DNA of 6,033 bases. Origin: Bdellovibrionales bacterium (GTDB lineage: Bacteria; Bdellovibrionota; Bacteriovoracia; Bacteriovoracales; Bacteriovoracaceae). The position numbers and the translations under genes are program-made. The stretch lies in contig DAOVTR010000112.1 in assembly GCA_030633015.1 (NCBI GenBank), positions 1 to 6,033 on the forward strand, read 5' to 3'. The notes beneath the pieces were generated by a model that was not told where the DNA came from, did not search any database, and saw nothing but the letters and a program-made list of their open reading frames with translations. Shown here piece by piece: positions 1 to 6,033 of this stretch; the first letter of the stretch is position 1, and every line of letters begins with the position of its first letter.

Positions 1-701
1 TTTTACCGGAATCTTTGCCTTTGTATCAGAATATGACTGTGGAGAAATATCTTCTTTTTGTTGGAAAGATAAATGGGTGTACTGGAAGTGAACTTAAAAA
101 AAATTTAGATGAAACACTAAAACAGTGTGGATTAACTGACTGTAAAAAACGCTTAATTAATAATTTATCAAAAGGATTTAAGCAAAGAGTCGGTATTGCT
201 CAGGCAATAATTTATCGTCCAGAAATAATTATTTTAGATGAGCCTATGGTAGGTCTTGATCCGATCTCAATTGTTGATATAAGAGATTTAATTATATCTC
301 TTAGGGAAAATCACACAATTATCTTATCAACTCATCAGTTGCATGAAGCTAATAAAATCTGTAGTGATATCTCTATTATCAATGAAGGTGAAATTATTCA
401 AAGTGGACCAATTAATACTTTACATGCCAAGTTTAGAAGACATCAAGTAATATGGGCTGAAGTACAAAGGTGGAATGATTTATTATTAGCAGAGTTAAAA
501 CAAAAATTTAATCTTTTAGAGTGTGAAGTGATTAAAGAAGAAGTGGGCTATGGTATAAAATTTCTTTTTGATGGAATAGAAGATATTAGGTCTCGTTTGA
601 GTGAATTTTTAATTCAAAAAAAATGTGGACTACTTTTTTACCAAGAGGAAAAATTGGATTTAGAAGATATTTTTAAAATTGCACTTGAAGGTGAAAAATA
701 G
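1..701 (+). CDS. ABC transporter ATP-binding protein, GldA/NosF-like (5' end cut by window edge)
   Basis: This is the ATPase subunit of an ABC-2 type transporter; it would hydrolyse ATP in the cytoplasm and drive the permease encoded next. The reading frame is open from the first full codon (position 3) and begins LPESLPLYQNMTVEKYL, which matches the Q-loop region (YLPE...LY..MTV.EYL) of GldA/NosF-type ATPases. The TTG at 15 is therefore an internal Leu codon, not the start. About 70-80 N-terminal residues, including Walker A, lie outside the window. Visible in order are the ABC signature LSKGFKQRVG (from nt 165), Walker B IIILDEP, the D-loop GLDP and the H-loop STH. A C-terminal extension of about 95 residues follows, as is common in this subfamily. 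The stop TAG overlaps the next gene's GTG by one base, so the two are translationally coupled. The substrate cannot be read from the sequence. Confidence 0.93.
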   Translation, partial: LPESLPLYQNMTVEKYLLFVGKINGCTGSELKKNLDETLKQCGLTDCKKRLINNLSKGFKQRVGIAQAIIYRPEIIILDEPMVGLDPISIVDIRDLIISLRENHTIILSTHQLHEANKICSDISIINEGEIIQSGPINTLHAKFRRHQVIWAEVQRWNDLLLAELKQKFNLLECEVIKEEVGYGIKFLFDGIEDIRSRLSEFLIQKKCGLLFYQEEKLDLEDIFKIALEGEK

Positions 702-1435
702 TGAGAGCAATATTAGGCTTGACCCAAAAAGAGTTAAAAGAGCAATTTAACTCACCAATGATATATGTATTGACTGGACTTTTTTGTCTTTTAACAGGTT
801 GGCTTTTTTTTAATTATCTTGCCACGTCGAGGGCCGTTGAAGATGTTACAATTACTTCAAGTGTTGTTATGCCAATTCTAGGTAATATTAATTTTATTTT
901 TCTTTTGTTGGTTCCTCTTATTACCATGAAGTCATTTGCGGAGGAGAAAAAACTTAATACTATTGAATTATTGCTGTTATCTAAACTGAGTCATATTCAA
1001 ATTATTGCAGGAAAATTTTTATCTAGTCTATTTACATGCCTGTTTATGATTATGTTTTCGCTTGTTTTTCCAATTGTTTTAGTCCTTTCGGGCTATCAAG
1101 ATTGGGGTATATTAATTACTGGATATTTGGGATTGATTCTTTCTGTTTCGTGTTTTGTGGCAGTAGGAATATTTTGTTCAAGTCTAACTAATAATCAGGT
1201 GTTTTCGGCCCTTTTAACATTTTGCATTTTGATGGGGATAACGCTCTTAGTTCTAGTTGCTAATGTCTCTTATAATTTTATGGTATCACAAATCTTACAA
1301 TATTTTTCTGTCTCATTTCATTTCGAAGGATTCATTAAAGGAGTAATTAAAAGTTATGATTTAATATATTTTATAACTTTTGTTACGTTTTTTTTATTTA
1401 TGACTGAAAGAAGTTTAGATTCAAGGAACTGGTAA
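701..1435 (+). CDS. ABC-2 type permease, GldF/NosY-like
   Basis: This is the membrane-spanning subunit that pairs with the preceding ATPase in the inner membrane. The 244-residue protein has about six hydrophobic segments (roughly residues 20-40, 61-77, 101-130, 138-160, 166-190 and 221-237), the normal size for the family. The N-terminal KELKEQFNSPMIY and the cytoplasmic loop FAEEKKLNTIELLL followed by IIAGKF are hallmarks of ABC-2 permeases of the GldF/NosY type. FEGFIKGVIKSYDLIYF before the last segment is also typical. The GTG start shares its G with the upstream TAG stop and has a weak Shine-Dalgarno-like AAGGTG at 688-693, 7 nt upstream. The gene ends in tandem stops (TAATAG). In Flavobacterium GldF belongs to the gliding machinery, but relatives are widespread in non-gliding bacteria, so gliding should not be assumed. 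Confidence 0.92.
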   Translation: MRAILGLTQKELKEQFNSPMIYVLTGLFCLLTGWLFFNYLATSRAVEDVTITSSVVMPILGNINFIFLLLVPLITMKSFAEEKKLNTIELLLLSKLSHIQIIAGKFLSSLFTCLFMIMFSLVFPIVLVLSGYQDWGILITGYLGLILSVSCFVAVGIFCSSLTNNQVFSALLTFCILMGITLLVLVANVSYNFMVSQILQYFSVSFHFEGFIKGVIKSYDLIYFITFVTFFLFMTERSLDSRNW

Positions 1436-1438
1436 TAG

Positions 1439-2980
1439 ATGAATGGAATACTTCGATATTTAATTTATTTCATAACGATTGTGTTGTATTTTTTAGTCAT
1501 AGGTTTGTGGATTTCAATTCCTGAAGAGTTAGTTTTAAATATTTCAGTTTCCATCTTCACAATTGCACTAACTCTGTTTTTAATAATTGTAGATCGCAAT
1601 AAGTTTAAGGTCTATTATAACTCAACCCAGTTTAAAGGATTAACATCAGCCCTGATTAGTGTGGCGTTATTTTTTTGCATTATAGCTCTTTTAAATTATT
1701 TAGTTTTCAAGCATCCTCTACATGTTGATTTTTCAAGGAATCAATTTAACTCATTGACAATTGAGACGATACAAAGCCTAAAGCAGATTGAAGGTAAAAT
1801 TCACTTGAAAGTTTTTGCGCAAAAAAAGAATGCCAAAGCTATTTTAGACCTGCTTGATCTATATCGTTTTTATAAAAATGATATAGATATTAAATATATT
1901 GATATGGAGATTAATCCTATAGAAGTAAAAAAATATCGTATAACTAAAGGAAATATAATTGTTGTTGAGTACAATCAAAAGAAAGAATGGATTGAAAATA
2001 TTAGCGAGCTTGATATTACAAACGCTTTTATTAGAGTTTCTAGAAAATATGATCCAGTTGCATACTACAGTATTGGCCATAATGAAATCCTCTTAGAGGA
2101 TAAAGGCCCTCAAGGCCTATCTGCAGTAAAGGCACTATTTAAAGATAATAATATTAATGTTGTCCCTATTAATTTAGCAATTGAAAACAGACTTCCACAG
2201 GAGTTGAATGCACTTATTATTTGGGGACCCAAATTGGTATTTCAAGAAAAAGAGTTGTTTTTAATAAGTGAATATTTGGCAAGTGGAGGGAAACTTTTAG
2301 TTGCTCTCGATCCAAATCCTGATAGAGATTTGACACCTGCATTGAGAAAGTTAATCTCTAAATATGGGATTAATCTACCTAATGATTTGGTTGTTGATCA
2401 AAATTCGTTCGTGTCAGGCTCTAAAGGATCTGTTCCTTTGATTACGAATTATTCAAAAAAACATATAATAACTAATGATTTTACAGGTAATATTTTTTTT
2501 CCTCTGGTATCATCAGTTACTAAATCAAAAACTCCTTCAGTTGAGGGGAAGTTTAATGCCTTAGCTTTTACATCGAGCTATCCGTCAAGTTGGGCGGAAA
2601 AAAATCCAAAAGAAATTTTTTCAGGTAAAATTACCTTTAATAAGTATGTAGATAGAAAAGGACCTATTTCAGTAGTCGGTTCATGGGAACAAGCTGGTGG
2701 TAATGAGAAAAAAACTAAAATAATAGCTTTTGGAAATTCTAGTTTTATAATCAACTCTTATAAAAAATTTACTAATAATTTTAAGTTTTTCTTAAAAACT
2801 ATTTCCTGGTTGATTGATGACAATAAAATAAAGTCATTTAATGTTAGTCGTAAAAAAGAAGATCCTATATTTATTGGTTCAACTCAAATTGGAGTAATCT
2901 TTTATTTTTCAGTTATATTTGCGCCGTTAATGTTATTTGGTTTTAGTTTTTATTTATATAAGAAGAGACAAAAGTTGTAA
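1439..2980 (+). CDS. GldG-like ABC-type transport system auxiliary protein (Gldg family)
   Basis: This is a membrane-anchored accessory protein of the GldF/GldG type of ABC system. Its biochemical function is not established. The 513-residue protein has three N-terminal hydrophobic segments (about 5-27, 33-51 and 67-90), a large soluble domain (about 92-480, probably periplasmic) and one C-terminal segment (about 484-506) followed by a basic tail KKRQ. DFSRNQFNSLTIET (97-110) matches the family's D-T-N-L-x-L-T entry to the soluble domain. YYSIGHNE (209-216) corresponds to the usual L-x-GHGE motif, and LLVALDPNP (286-294) is also characteristic. The ATG is 3 nt after the permease stop, with AAGGA at 1423-1427 as a plausible ribosome binding site. 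Position and spacing place it in the same operon. No catalytic residues can be assigned, and the domain resembles binding or scaffold modules rather than an enzyme. Confidence 0.88.
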   Translation: MNGILRYLIYFITIVLYFLVIGLWISIPEELVLNISVSIFTIALTLFLIIVDRNKFKVYYNSTQFKGLTSALISVALFFCIIALLNYLVFKHPLHVDFSRNQFNSLTIETIQSLKQIEGKIHLKVFAQKKNAKAILDLLDLYRFYKNDIDIKYIDMEINPIEVKKYRITKGNIIVVEYNQKKEWIENISELDITNAFIRVSRKYDPVAYYSIGHNEILLEDKGPQGLSAVKALFKDNNINVVPINLAIENRLPQELNALIIWGPKLVFQEKELFLISEYLASGGKLLVALDPNPDRDLTPALRKLISKYGINLPNDLVVDQNSFVSGSKGSVPLITNYSKKHIITNDFTGNIFFPLVSSVTKSKTPSVEGKFNALAFTSSYPSSWAEKNPKEIFSGKITFNKYVDRKGPISVVGSWEQAGGNEKKTKIIAFGNSSFIINSYKKFTNNFKFFLKTISWLIDDNKIKSFNVSRKKEDPIFIGSTQIGVIFYFSVIFAPLMLFGFSFYLYKKRQKL

Positions 2981-2984
2981 TCCT

Positions 2985-4400
2985 ATGAGAAATGTTTTTT
3001 TATTTATAATTTTAGTCTTGTTAATTATATTCATATATTTTTTTGAAGAAATTGGTGGAAAAAATAGAAGACAAGTTCTTGAGCAAGAAGGACTAATCTT
3101 TGATGCAAAAGATCTCGGTGAATTAAAAGGGTTTAAAACTCAAAACGCAGAGCTGATTAAAGGACGAAAAAAATATTATACTGTAAATAAACATGTATTA
3201 GTAGATGATTATAAAGTTAATCAAGTGTTTGCTCTGCTTTCAAAGATTAAAGTGAAAAGATATTTAACAGATGAAGAGGTTAAAAAGCAAAATATAGCAT
3301 CTTATTTTCCCGAGGATACTGTTTCGGTAACTTTTATTTTTAATGATGCAAATATAAAATTCAACTTGGGATATAAACTTGATTTTGATGAATCTTTTTA
3401 TATGGAAGTAGAAAATGCAAATACTTCACAATGGATTATTGCCTATGACTCTGGGCCGATGGAAGGAATCTATAGTAAAAAAAATAGGCATAATTCTTCG
3501 AATAAATATGATCGCATTAAATCCCTACTTTTATTAGATGATAAATTCTTTTACGATATGTATATTTTTAAAGCGCAAAAGAAAGATTCGACTTTTCAGA
3601 TATGGGATAACGTTAAAATTAATAATATTAAAGAGAAAAAAAGTTTCGATCTCTCTTTTTCTAAACTACAAACATCTCCTAATATATTTAAGGGGTTGAT
3701 CTATAACAAAAAGGCCATAAAAGATTTTGGAATGAGACTACTGTCTTTGCGTGGAATTGATATTACTACTCAGTTTTCCAAAATAGGATTAAAAAACTTG
3801 CTTTTAAAACTTGAATTTAACATTGGGTTTGATAATGCACAGGATGTTTTTCTTTATTCAAGTTATAAAGGCAAAAATGGATTTTTTTTAATAACTGATT
3901 TTGATGATGTTTTATATGAGCTCGAAGAGAATTCGGCAAAGATTTTATTTAAAAAATATCAAAGTTTTTGGGATAAGAGAATTTTTGCCCTTTATTCTAA
4001 TTTGGGAAAAACAGATATTTTCTTTGAAATAAAATTTAAAGATGAGACTAGATATCAGTTAAAAATACCTGCTAGTAAAGAATTTGATATAGTAAGAGTA
4101 ATTCAGGATGATCCAATACCCAAAATCAAATCTTTTAAAAAATTATTTTCCTTTTTTATGGAAAGAGGCGCTAATTATTCAACCATTTATTCGTCAAATG
4201 ATTATAATTTACTTAAAGATGAAATTTTTTCTCTTCGTTTTGAAAAAATGCATATTCATGTTGTTTATAACAAAGGTGAGTTAATTTTGATTAATAAGAC
4301 ATTTCAATATAAACTACATTATGAAGTAGGAGATCTCTTGCCTGTAAAAAGCAAAAGATCTGATTTTTTTATTTTAAAGAAGAAAAAAAATAATGATTAA
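2985..4400 (+). CDS. DUF4340 domain-containing membrane-anchored protein
   Basis: This protein of unknown function is regularly found directly after GldG-like genes. I place the start at ATG 2985, giving 471 residues. An earlier in-frame TTG at 2937 would add 16 residues ending just before this Met and would overlap the GldG-like gene by 44 nt. From 2985 the protein begins with a clean signal anchor, MRNVFLF followed by Ile/Leu/Phe-rich residues to about 20, and then a long lysine-rich soluble region. The segment VLVDDYKVNQVFALLSKIKVKRYLTDEE (residues about 71-98) followed by a short-strand region with F.LGYKLDFDESFYMEV looks like the DUF4340 fold. The only purine-rich stretch upstream (2960-2968) is about 16 nt from the ATG, so initiation may rely on coupling to the preceding stop 4 nt away. 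The soluble part is probably periplasmic. The family assignment rests on pattern and context and is less certain than for its neighbours. Confidence 0.75.
   Translation: MRNVFLFIILVLLIIFIYFFEEIGGKNRRQVLEQEGLIFDAKDLGELKGFKTQNAELIKGRKKYYTVNKHVLVDDYKVNQVFALLSKIKVKRYLTDEEVKKQNIASYFPEDTVSVTFIFNDANIKFNLGYKLDFDESFYMEVENANTSQWIIAYDSGPMEGIYSKKNRHNSSNKYDRIKSLLLLDDKFFYDMYIFKAQKKDSTFQIWDNVKINNIKEKKSFDLSFSKLQTSPNIFKGLIYNKKAIKDFGMRLLSLRGIDITTQFSKIGLKNLLLKLEFNIGFDNAQDVFLYSSYKGKNGFFLITDFDDVLYELEENSAKILFKKYQSFWDKRIFALYSNLGKTDIFFEIKFKDETRYQLKIPASKEFDIVRVIQDDPIPKIKSFKKLFSFFMERGANYSTIYSSNDYNLLKDEIFSLRFEKMHIHVVYNKGELILINKTFQYKLHYEVGDLLPVKSKRSDFFILKKKKNND
4331..4375 (+). terminator. Terminator-like hairpin inside the 3' end of the DUF4340 gene
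   Basis: The left arm AGATCT-C-TTGC (4331-4341) pairs with the right arm GCAA-A-AGATCT (4351-4361) around a 9-nt loop. This gives ten base pairs with one C/A mismatch. The structure is followed directly by GA and then seven T, an A and four T (4364-4375). That is the layout of a Rho-independent terminator, but the stem is AT-rich and lies within coding sequence about 20 nt before the Yip1-like start. It could work as a partial terminator or attenuator, or it may be chance in an AT-rich gene. Confidence 0.35.
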
Positions 4401-5088
4401 AGATATTATTTCAAATTATTTTATTTTTATATTTTTTCCAACGAAAATCCATAGAAATTTAACAATTCAAGAGAGTAATTTAGCTCCTTTTTTAGGTCCC
4501 TCTAAAAAAGTATTTAATATTAAAATACTACCCTTAACATTTTTAGAAATCATTTCCATAAGTTGGTTTTTTATTGTTATTTCTGCCTTATACAGCATTT
4601 TTACAATAAATTTTAGTTTGATGATTACAGATGCAGTAATGGATAAAGTTGATTTTGCAAATGAGTTTATTACTAGGAATTCTATAAATCTAAATAGAAT
4701 AAATATTTTATTTCTTTTATTTACAGTTATTTTGTTTCCTATTAAGGAGTATATTGTTTTAAAAATTTGGGTAGTCTTTTTAAGGTTTTTTTACAGTATT
4801 CTTGGATTTAAAAACGATCAACCAACACTTGATGAAAAATTAAACCAAGTTGTCGCTTACTCTGCTGCATCTAATGCTTTTTTATTACTACCAGTTATTG
4901 GTAGTATTTTTAAATTTTTTGCACGGCCTATTTATCTTTTTATAGGAATTAAATACAATCTTAAACTTAGTACCGGTCAGTCAATTTTGGCCGTTATATC
5001 TCCATTTTTACTAATTTCAGCCCTATTTGTAGTTTTTATTATTTTTTTGGCTATTTTAGTTCAATTATTAAGTATCGGACTCTTTTAA
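4393..5088 (+). CDS. Yip1-like multi-pass membrane protein
   Basis: This is a 231-residue integral membrane protein. A soluble N-terminus of about 45 residues is followed by hydrophobic segments at roughly 48-77, 103-135, 156-185 and 197-228, probably five helices in total. The C-terminal half reads VVAYSAASNAFLLLPVIGS, then IYLFIGIKYNLKLSTGQ, then ILAVISPFLL. This is the pattern of bacterial Yip1-domain proteins (V-x-Y-S...P-x-I-G...Y-x-x-I-G...LS...A). The bacterial family has no well-defined role. The ATG overlaps the DUF4340 stop by 8 nt, with AAAGAAGA at 4376-4383 as a possible ribosome binding site, so it is co-translated with the transporter genes. That coupling suggests it is a membrane partner of the ABC system or depends on it. 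A terminator-like hairpin upstream could reduce its expression relative to the first four genes. Confidence 0.72.
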   Translation: MIKDIISNYFIFIFFPTKIHRNLTIQESNLAPFLGPSKKVFNIKILPLTFLEIISISWFFIVISALYSIFTINFSLMITDAVMDKVDFANEFITRNSINLNRINILFLLFTVILFPIKEYIVLKIWVVFLRFFYSILGFKNDQPTLDEKLNQVVAYSAASNAFLLLPVIGSIFKFFARPIYLFIGIKYNLKLSTGQSILAVISPFLLISALFVVFIIFLAILVQLLSIGLF

Positions 5089-5197
5089 AAACCAATCATA
5101 ATACTCAGTTATTAGTAAAATAGTAGAAAAATATTCTGGTATTGTTTTATTTAGTTTCAAGATTTTAACTACTTGATAATTATCCGATAAATTAAAT
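5089..5197 (+). promoter_or_regulatory. Intergenic gap between the transporter operon and the SelO-like gene; weak promoter candidate
   Basis: This 109-nt, strongly AT-rich gap has no open reading frame worth calling. No stable GC hairpin with a T-tract follows the Yip1-like stop; only a loose AT-only pairing around 5126-5148 is visible, so a terminator is not supported. GATAAT at 5175-5180 is one base from the -10 consensus, but the base-matched -35 position (5152-5157, TAGTTT) is poor. Such matches are common by chance at this composition. No Shine-Dalgarno sequence precedes the ATG at 5198. The SelO-like gene may have its own promoter here or be read through from the operon. Confidence 0.25.
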
Positions 5198-5908
5198 ATG
5201 GCTAATACAGCAAAAAAAAATTTAATAAAAGATAGTAATAAATATTATAAGTTTGATTTGATTGACGGTGTTCATCCCATTCAACAAAAGGCTCCTAGTT
5301 CTGCCGTAAACTACCAGGCTCGCCAGAGACCTAAAGGTAAAGTCACTTTTTTTAATTTTGAATTAGCAAAAGAGATGGGAATTATTGATATCAATCATCC
5401 TGAAAAATTAAATAAATTATTAGAAAATAAAATATTAGAAACATTTAGTCTGATCATTATAAATGAATATGATGAGATAAATAATTTAAAATTTGATAAA
5501 GATACAATTAAAAAAAATAGATATATGGCAACTCGTTATTTACAAATACAACATCCAAATAAGCAAGGAAAGACTTCAGGAGATGGCCGTAGTGTTTGGA
5601 ATGGTACAATTTCAAATAACGGACAAACGTGGGACGTTTCCAGCTGTGGCACCGGAGCAACATGTCTTTCACCGGCCACATCAAATAACTGTAAATTTTA
5701 TCAATCAGGTGATCCTAGTGTTTCATATGGATGTGGTTATTCTGAAATTGATGAAGGAATTGCGGCCCTATTTTTTAGTGAGATTTTTAATAAAAATAAT
5801 TTTAAAACAGAGAGGGTATTAGCACTCATTGAGTTTAGAGGTGGGATTTCAATAAATATAAGGGCACATACAAATTTACTCAGGCCCTCTCATTTTTTTC
5901 TTTATTGA
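5198..5908 (+). CDS. Divergent SelO/YdiU-family protein (adenylyltransferase-type pseudokinase), N-terminal part up to an in-frame TGA
   Basis: SelO proteins have a pseudokinase fold that transfers AMP from ATP to protein hydroxyl groups. This product resembles that family from end to end. FFNFELAKEMGI (51-62) matches the N-x-E-L-A segment. GDGRSVWNGTI (128-138) matches the conserved GDGR loop, followed by WDV. SEIFNKNNFKTERVLALIEF (194-213) matches SEAxxxLGIPTTRAL. INIRAHTNLLRPSHFF (219-234) matches the MRVAPSHLRFGHF region. By my unaided alignment, the KGAG lysine of canonical SelO is replaced by Cys150 (CGTGA), and C150, C156, C165 and C179 form a cluster not present in E. coli YdiU. The ATG at 5198 is the only possible start after an in-frame TAA at 5177, and it lacks a Shine-Dalgarno sequence. 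Translation would stop at TGA 5906-5908 after 236 residues, about half the family length (E. coli YdiU is about 480). The frame beyond the TGA continues the similarity, so the gene is interrupted, recoded or mis-sequenced. Activity cannot be assumed. Confidence 0.72.
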   Translation: MANTAKKNLIKDSNKYYKFDLIDGVHPIQQKAPSSAVNYQARQRPKGKVTFFNFELAKEMGIIDINHPEKLNKLLENKILETFSLIIINEYDEINNLKFDKDTIKKNRYMATRYLQIQHPNKQGKTSGDGRSVWNGTISNNGQTWDVSSCGTGATCLSPATSNNCKFYQSGDPSVSYGCGYSEIDEGIAALFFSEIFNKNNFKTERVLALIEFRGGISINIRAHTNLLRPSHFFLY

Positions 5909-6033
5909 AAACAAAATAGACTTCAAGAGCTTAAGTCTATTGTTGATTATTATATCAATCGTGAGATTGATAACGGAAATTATCAAGATGTCCCGGTAAA
6001 TATAAAAAAAAGATATGATTATTTTTTTGAAAA
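5909..6033 (+). pseudogene. In-frame continuation of the SelO-like gene beyond TGA, cut by window edge
   Basis: Directly after the TGA, the same frame is open for 41 codons to the window edge. It begins KQNRLQELKSIVDYYINREI and ends RYDYFFE. Laid without gaps against E. coli YdiU from memory (MRVAPSHLRFGHFEHFYY..., then VRQLADFAIRHY), the stretch L.ELKSIVDYYI falls on the helix V.QLADFAI. The TGA falls on a Tyr of the FYY segment. This piece therefore belongs to the same protein and is not a new gene: it has no start codon near its beginning and no ribosome binding site. It is the rest of a gene broken by a nonsense change, or the readthrough part of a recoded one. The remaining C-terminal half, including the Mg-binding Asn/Asp residues of SelO, lies outside the window. 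Confidence 0.65.
5912..5945 (+). other. Stem-loop immediately downstream of the in-frame TGA
   Basis: AATAGACTT (5915-5923) and AAGTCTATT (5933-5941) are perfect 9-bp inverted repeats around a 9-nt loop, caagagctt. Adding CAA (5912-5914) paired with TTG (5943-5945) across a bulged G5942 extends it to 12 bp. The base of the stem lies 3 nt after the TGA. No T-run follows, so it is not an intrinsic terminator. Size and distance are roughly those of bacterial SECIS elements, but the loop does not begin with the G expected of them. A hairpin of this length could also arise by chance in an AT-rich window. Confidence 0.4.

Noticed and set aside
15..17. TTG as the start of the ABC ATPase
   Set aside because: The frame is open to the window edge, the preceding codons (LPES) fit the family, and a start here would omit Walker A.
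1859..2080. Open frame on the minus strand, 73 codons
   Set aside because: It is antisense to the well-supported GldG-like gene, with low-complexity Ile/Phe/Asn composition and no recognisable family. It is a shadow.
2103..2118. AGGCC/GGCCT inverted repeat in the GldG-like gene
   Set aside because: It is only a 5-bp stem in coding sequence, with no T-tract and no positional significance.
701..2980. Gliding motility genes gldF and gldG in the strict sense
   Set aside because: Only the transporter families are recognisable. Homologues occur in many non-gliding bacteria, and no other gliding gene is in the window.
5493..5822. Alternative + frame of 109 codons inside the SelO-like gene
   Set aside because: The frame at 5198 carries the conserved SelO motifs across the same bases; this frame has none.
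5906..5908. UGA read as Trp by a reassigned genetic code (code 4 or 25)
   Set aside because: All about 18 Trp codons in the window are TGG and no other gene has an internal TGA, which is not expected in an AT-rich genome that uses UGA for Trp.

Overview
The window is very AT-rich, by eye about 30% GC or less. It is densely packed on the + strand and uses ATG and GTG starts with some recognisable Shine-Dalgarno sequences. It looks like a piece of a bacterial chromosome or metagenomic contig. The gene set is a GldA/GldF/GldG-like ABC system with DUF4340 and Yip1-like partners, next to a very divergent SelO/YdiU-family protein. This combination suggests a low-GC, Gram-negative predatory-type bacterium such as the Bdellovibrionota/Bacteriovoracales. 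That placement is inference from family memory, not from a search. The stops (TAA/TAG for five genes) and about 18 Trp codons that are all TGG argue for the ordinary bacterial code.

Positions 1-5088 hold one tightly coupled operon. It contains the 3' three quarters of an ABC ATPase (its Walker A lies off the left edge), an ABC-2 type permease that starts on the last base of the ATPase stop codon, a GldG-like membrane-anchored protein 3 nt later, a DUF4340-like membrane-anchored protein 4 nt later, and a Yip1-like multi-pass membrane protein that overlaps DUF4340 by 8 nt. ATPase and permease should form the transporter core. The GldG-like and DUF4340 proteins have large, probably periplasmic domains on membrane anchors and are the usual accessory partners. 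The substrate is unknown. A terminator-like hairpin with a T-rich tail is buried in the 3' end of the DUF4340 gene and could lower expression of the Yip1-like gene.

Positions 5089-5197 are a gene-free gap with no convincing terminator and only a weak promoter candidate. From 5198 a SelO/YdiU-family pseudokinase-type gene runs to the right edge. Its coding sense is interrupted by an in-frame TGA at 5906-5908, yet the same frame stays open for another 41 codons and keeps resembling SelO. A perfect 9-bp stem-loop, extendable to 12 bp with a bulge, starts within 3-6 nt of this TGA. The simplest explanation is a nonsense mutation or sequencing error (a one-base change could turn a sense codon into TGA). 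UGA recoding is a less likely but testable alternative. The same protein appears to have Cys where canonical SelO has its nucleotide-binding Lys, and it carries four Cys in that region. These SelO observations are the most interesting in the window. I found no RNA genes, CRISPR arrays or insertion sequences.
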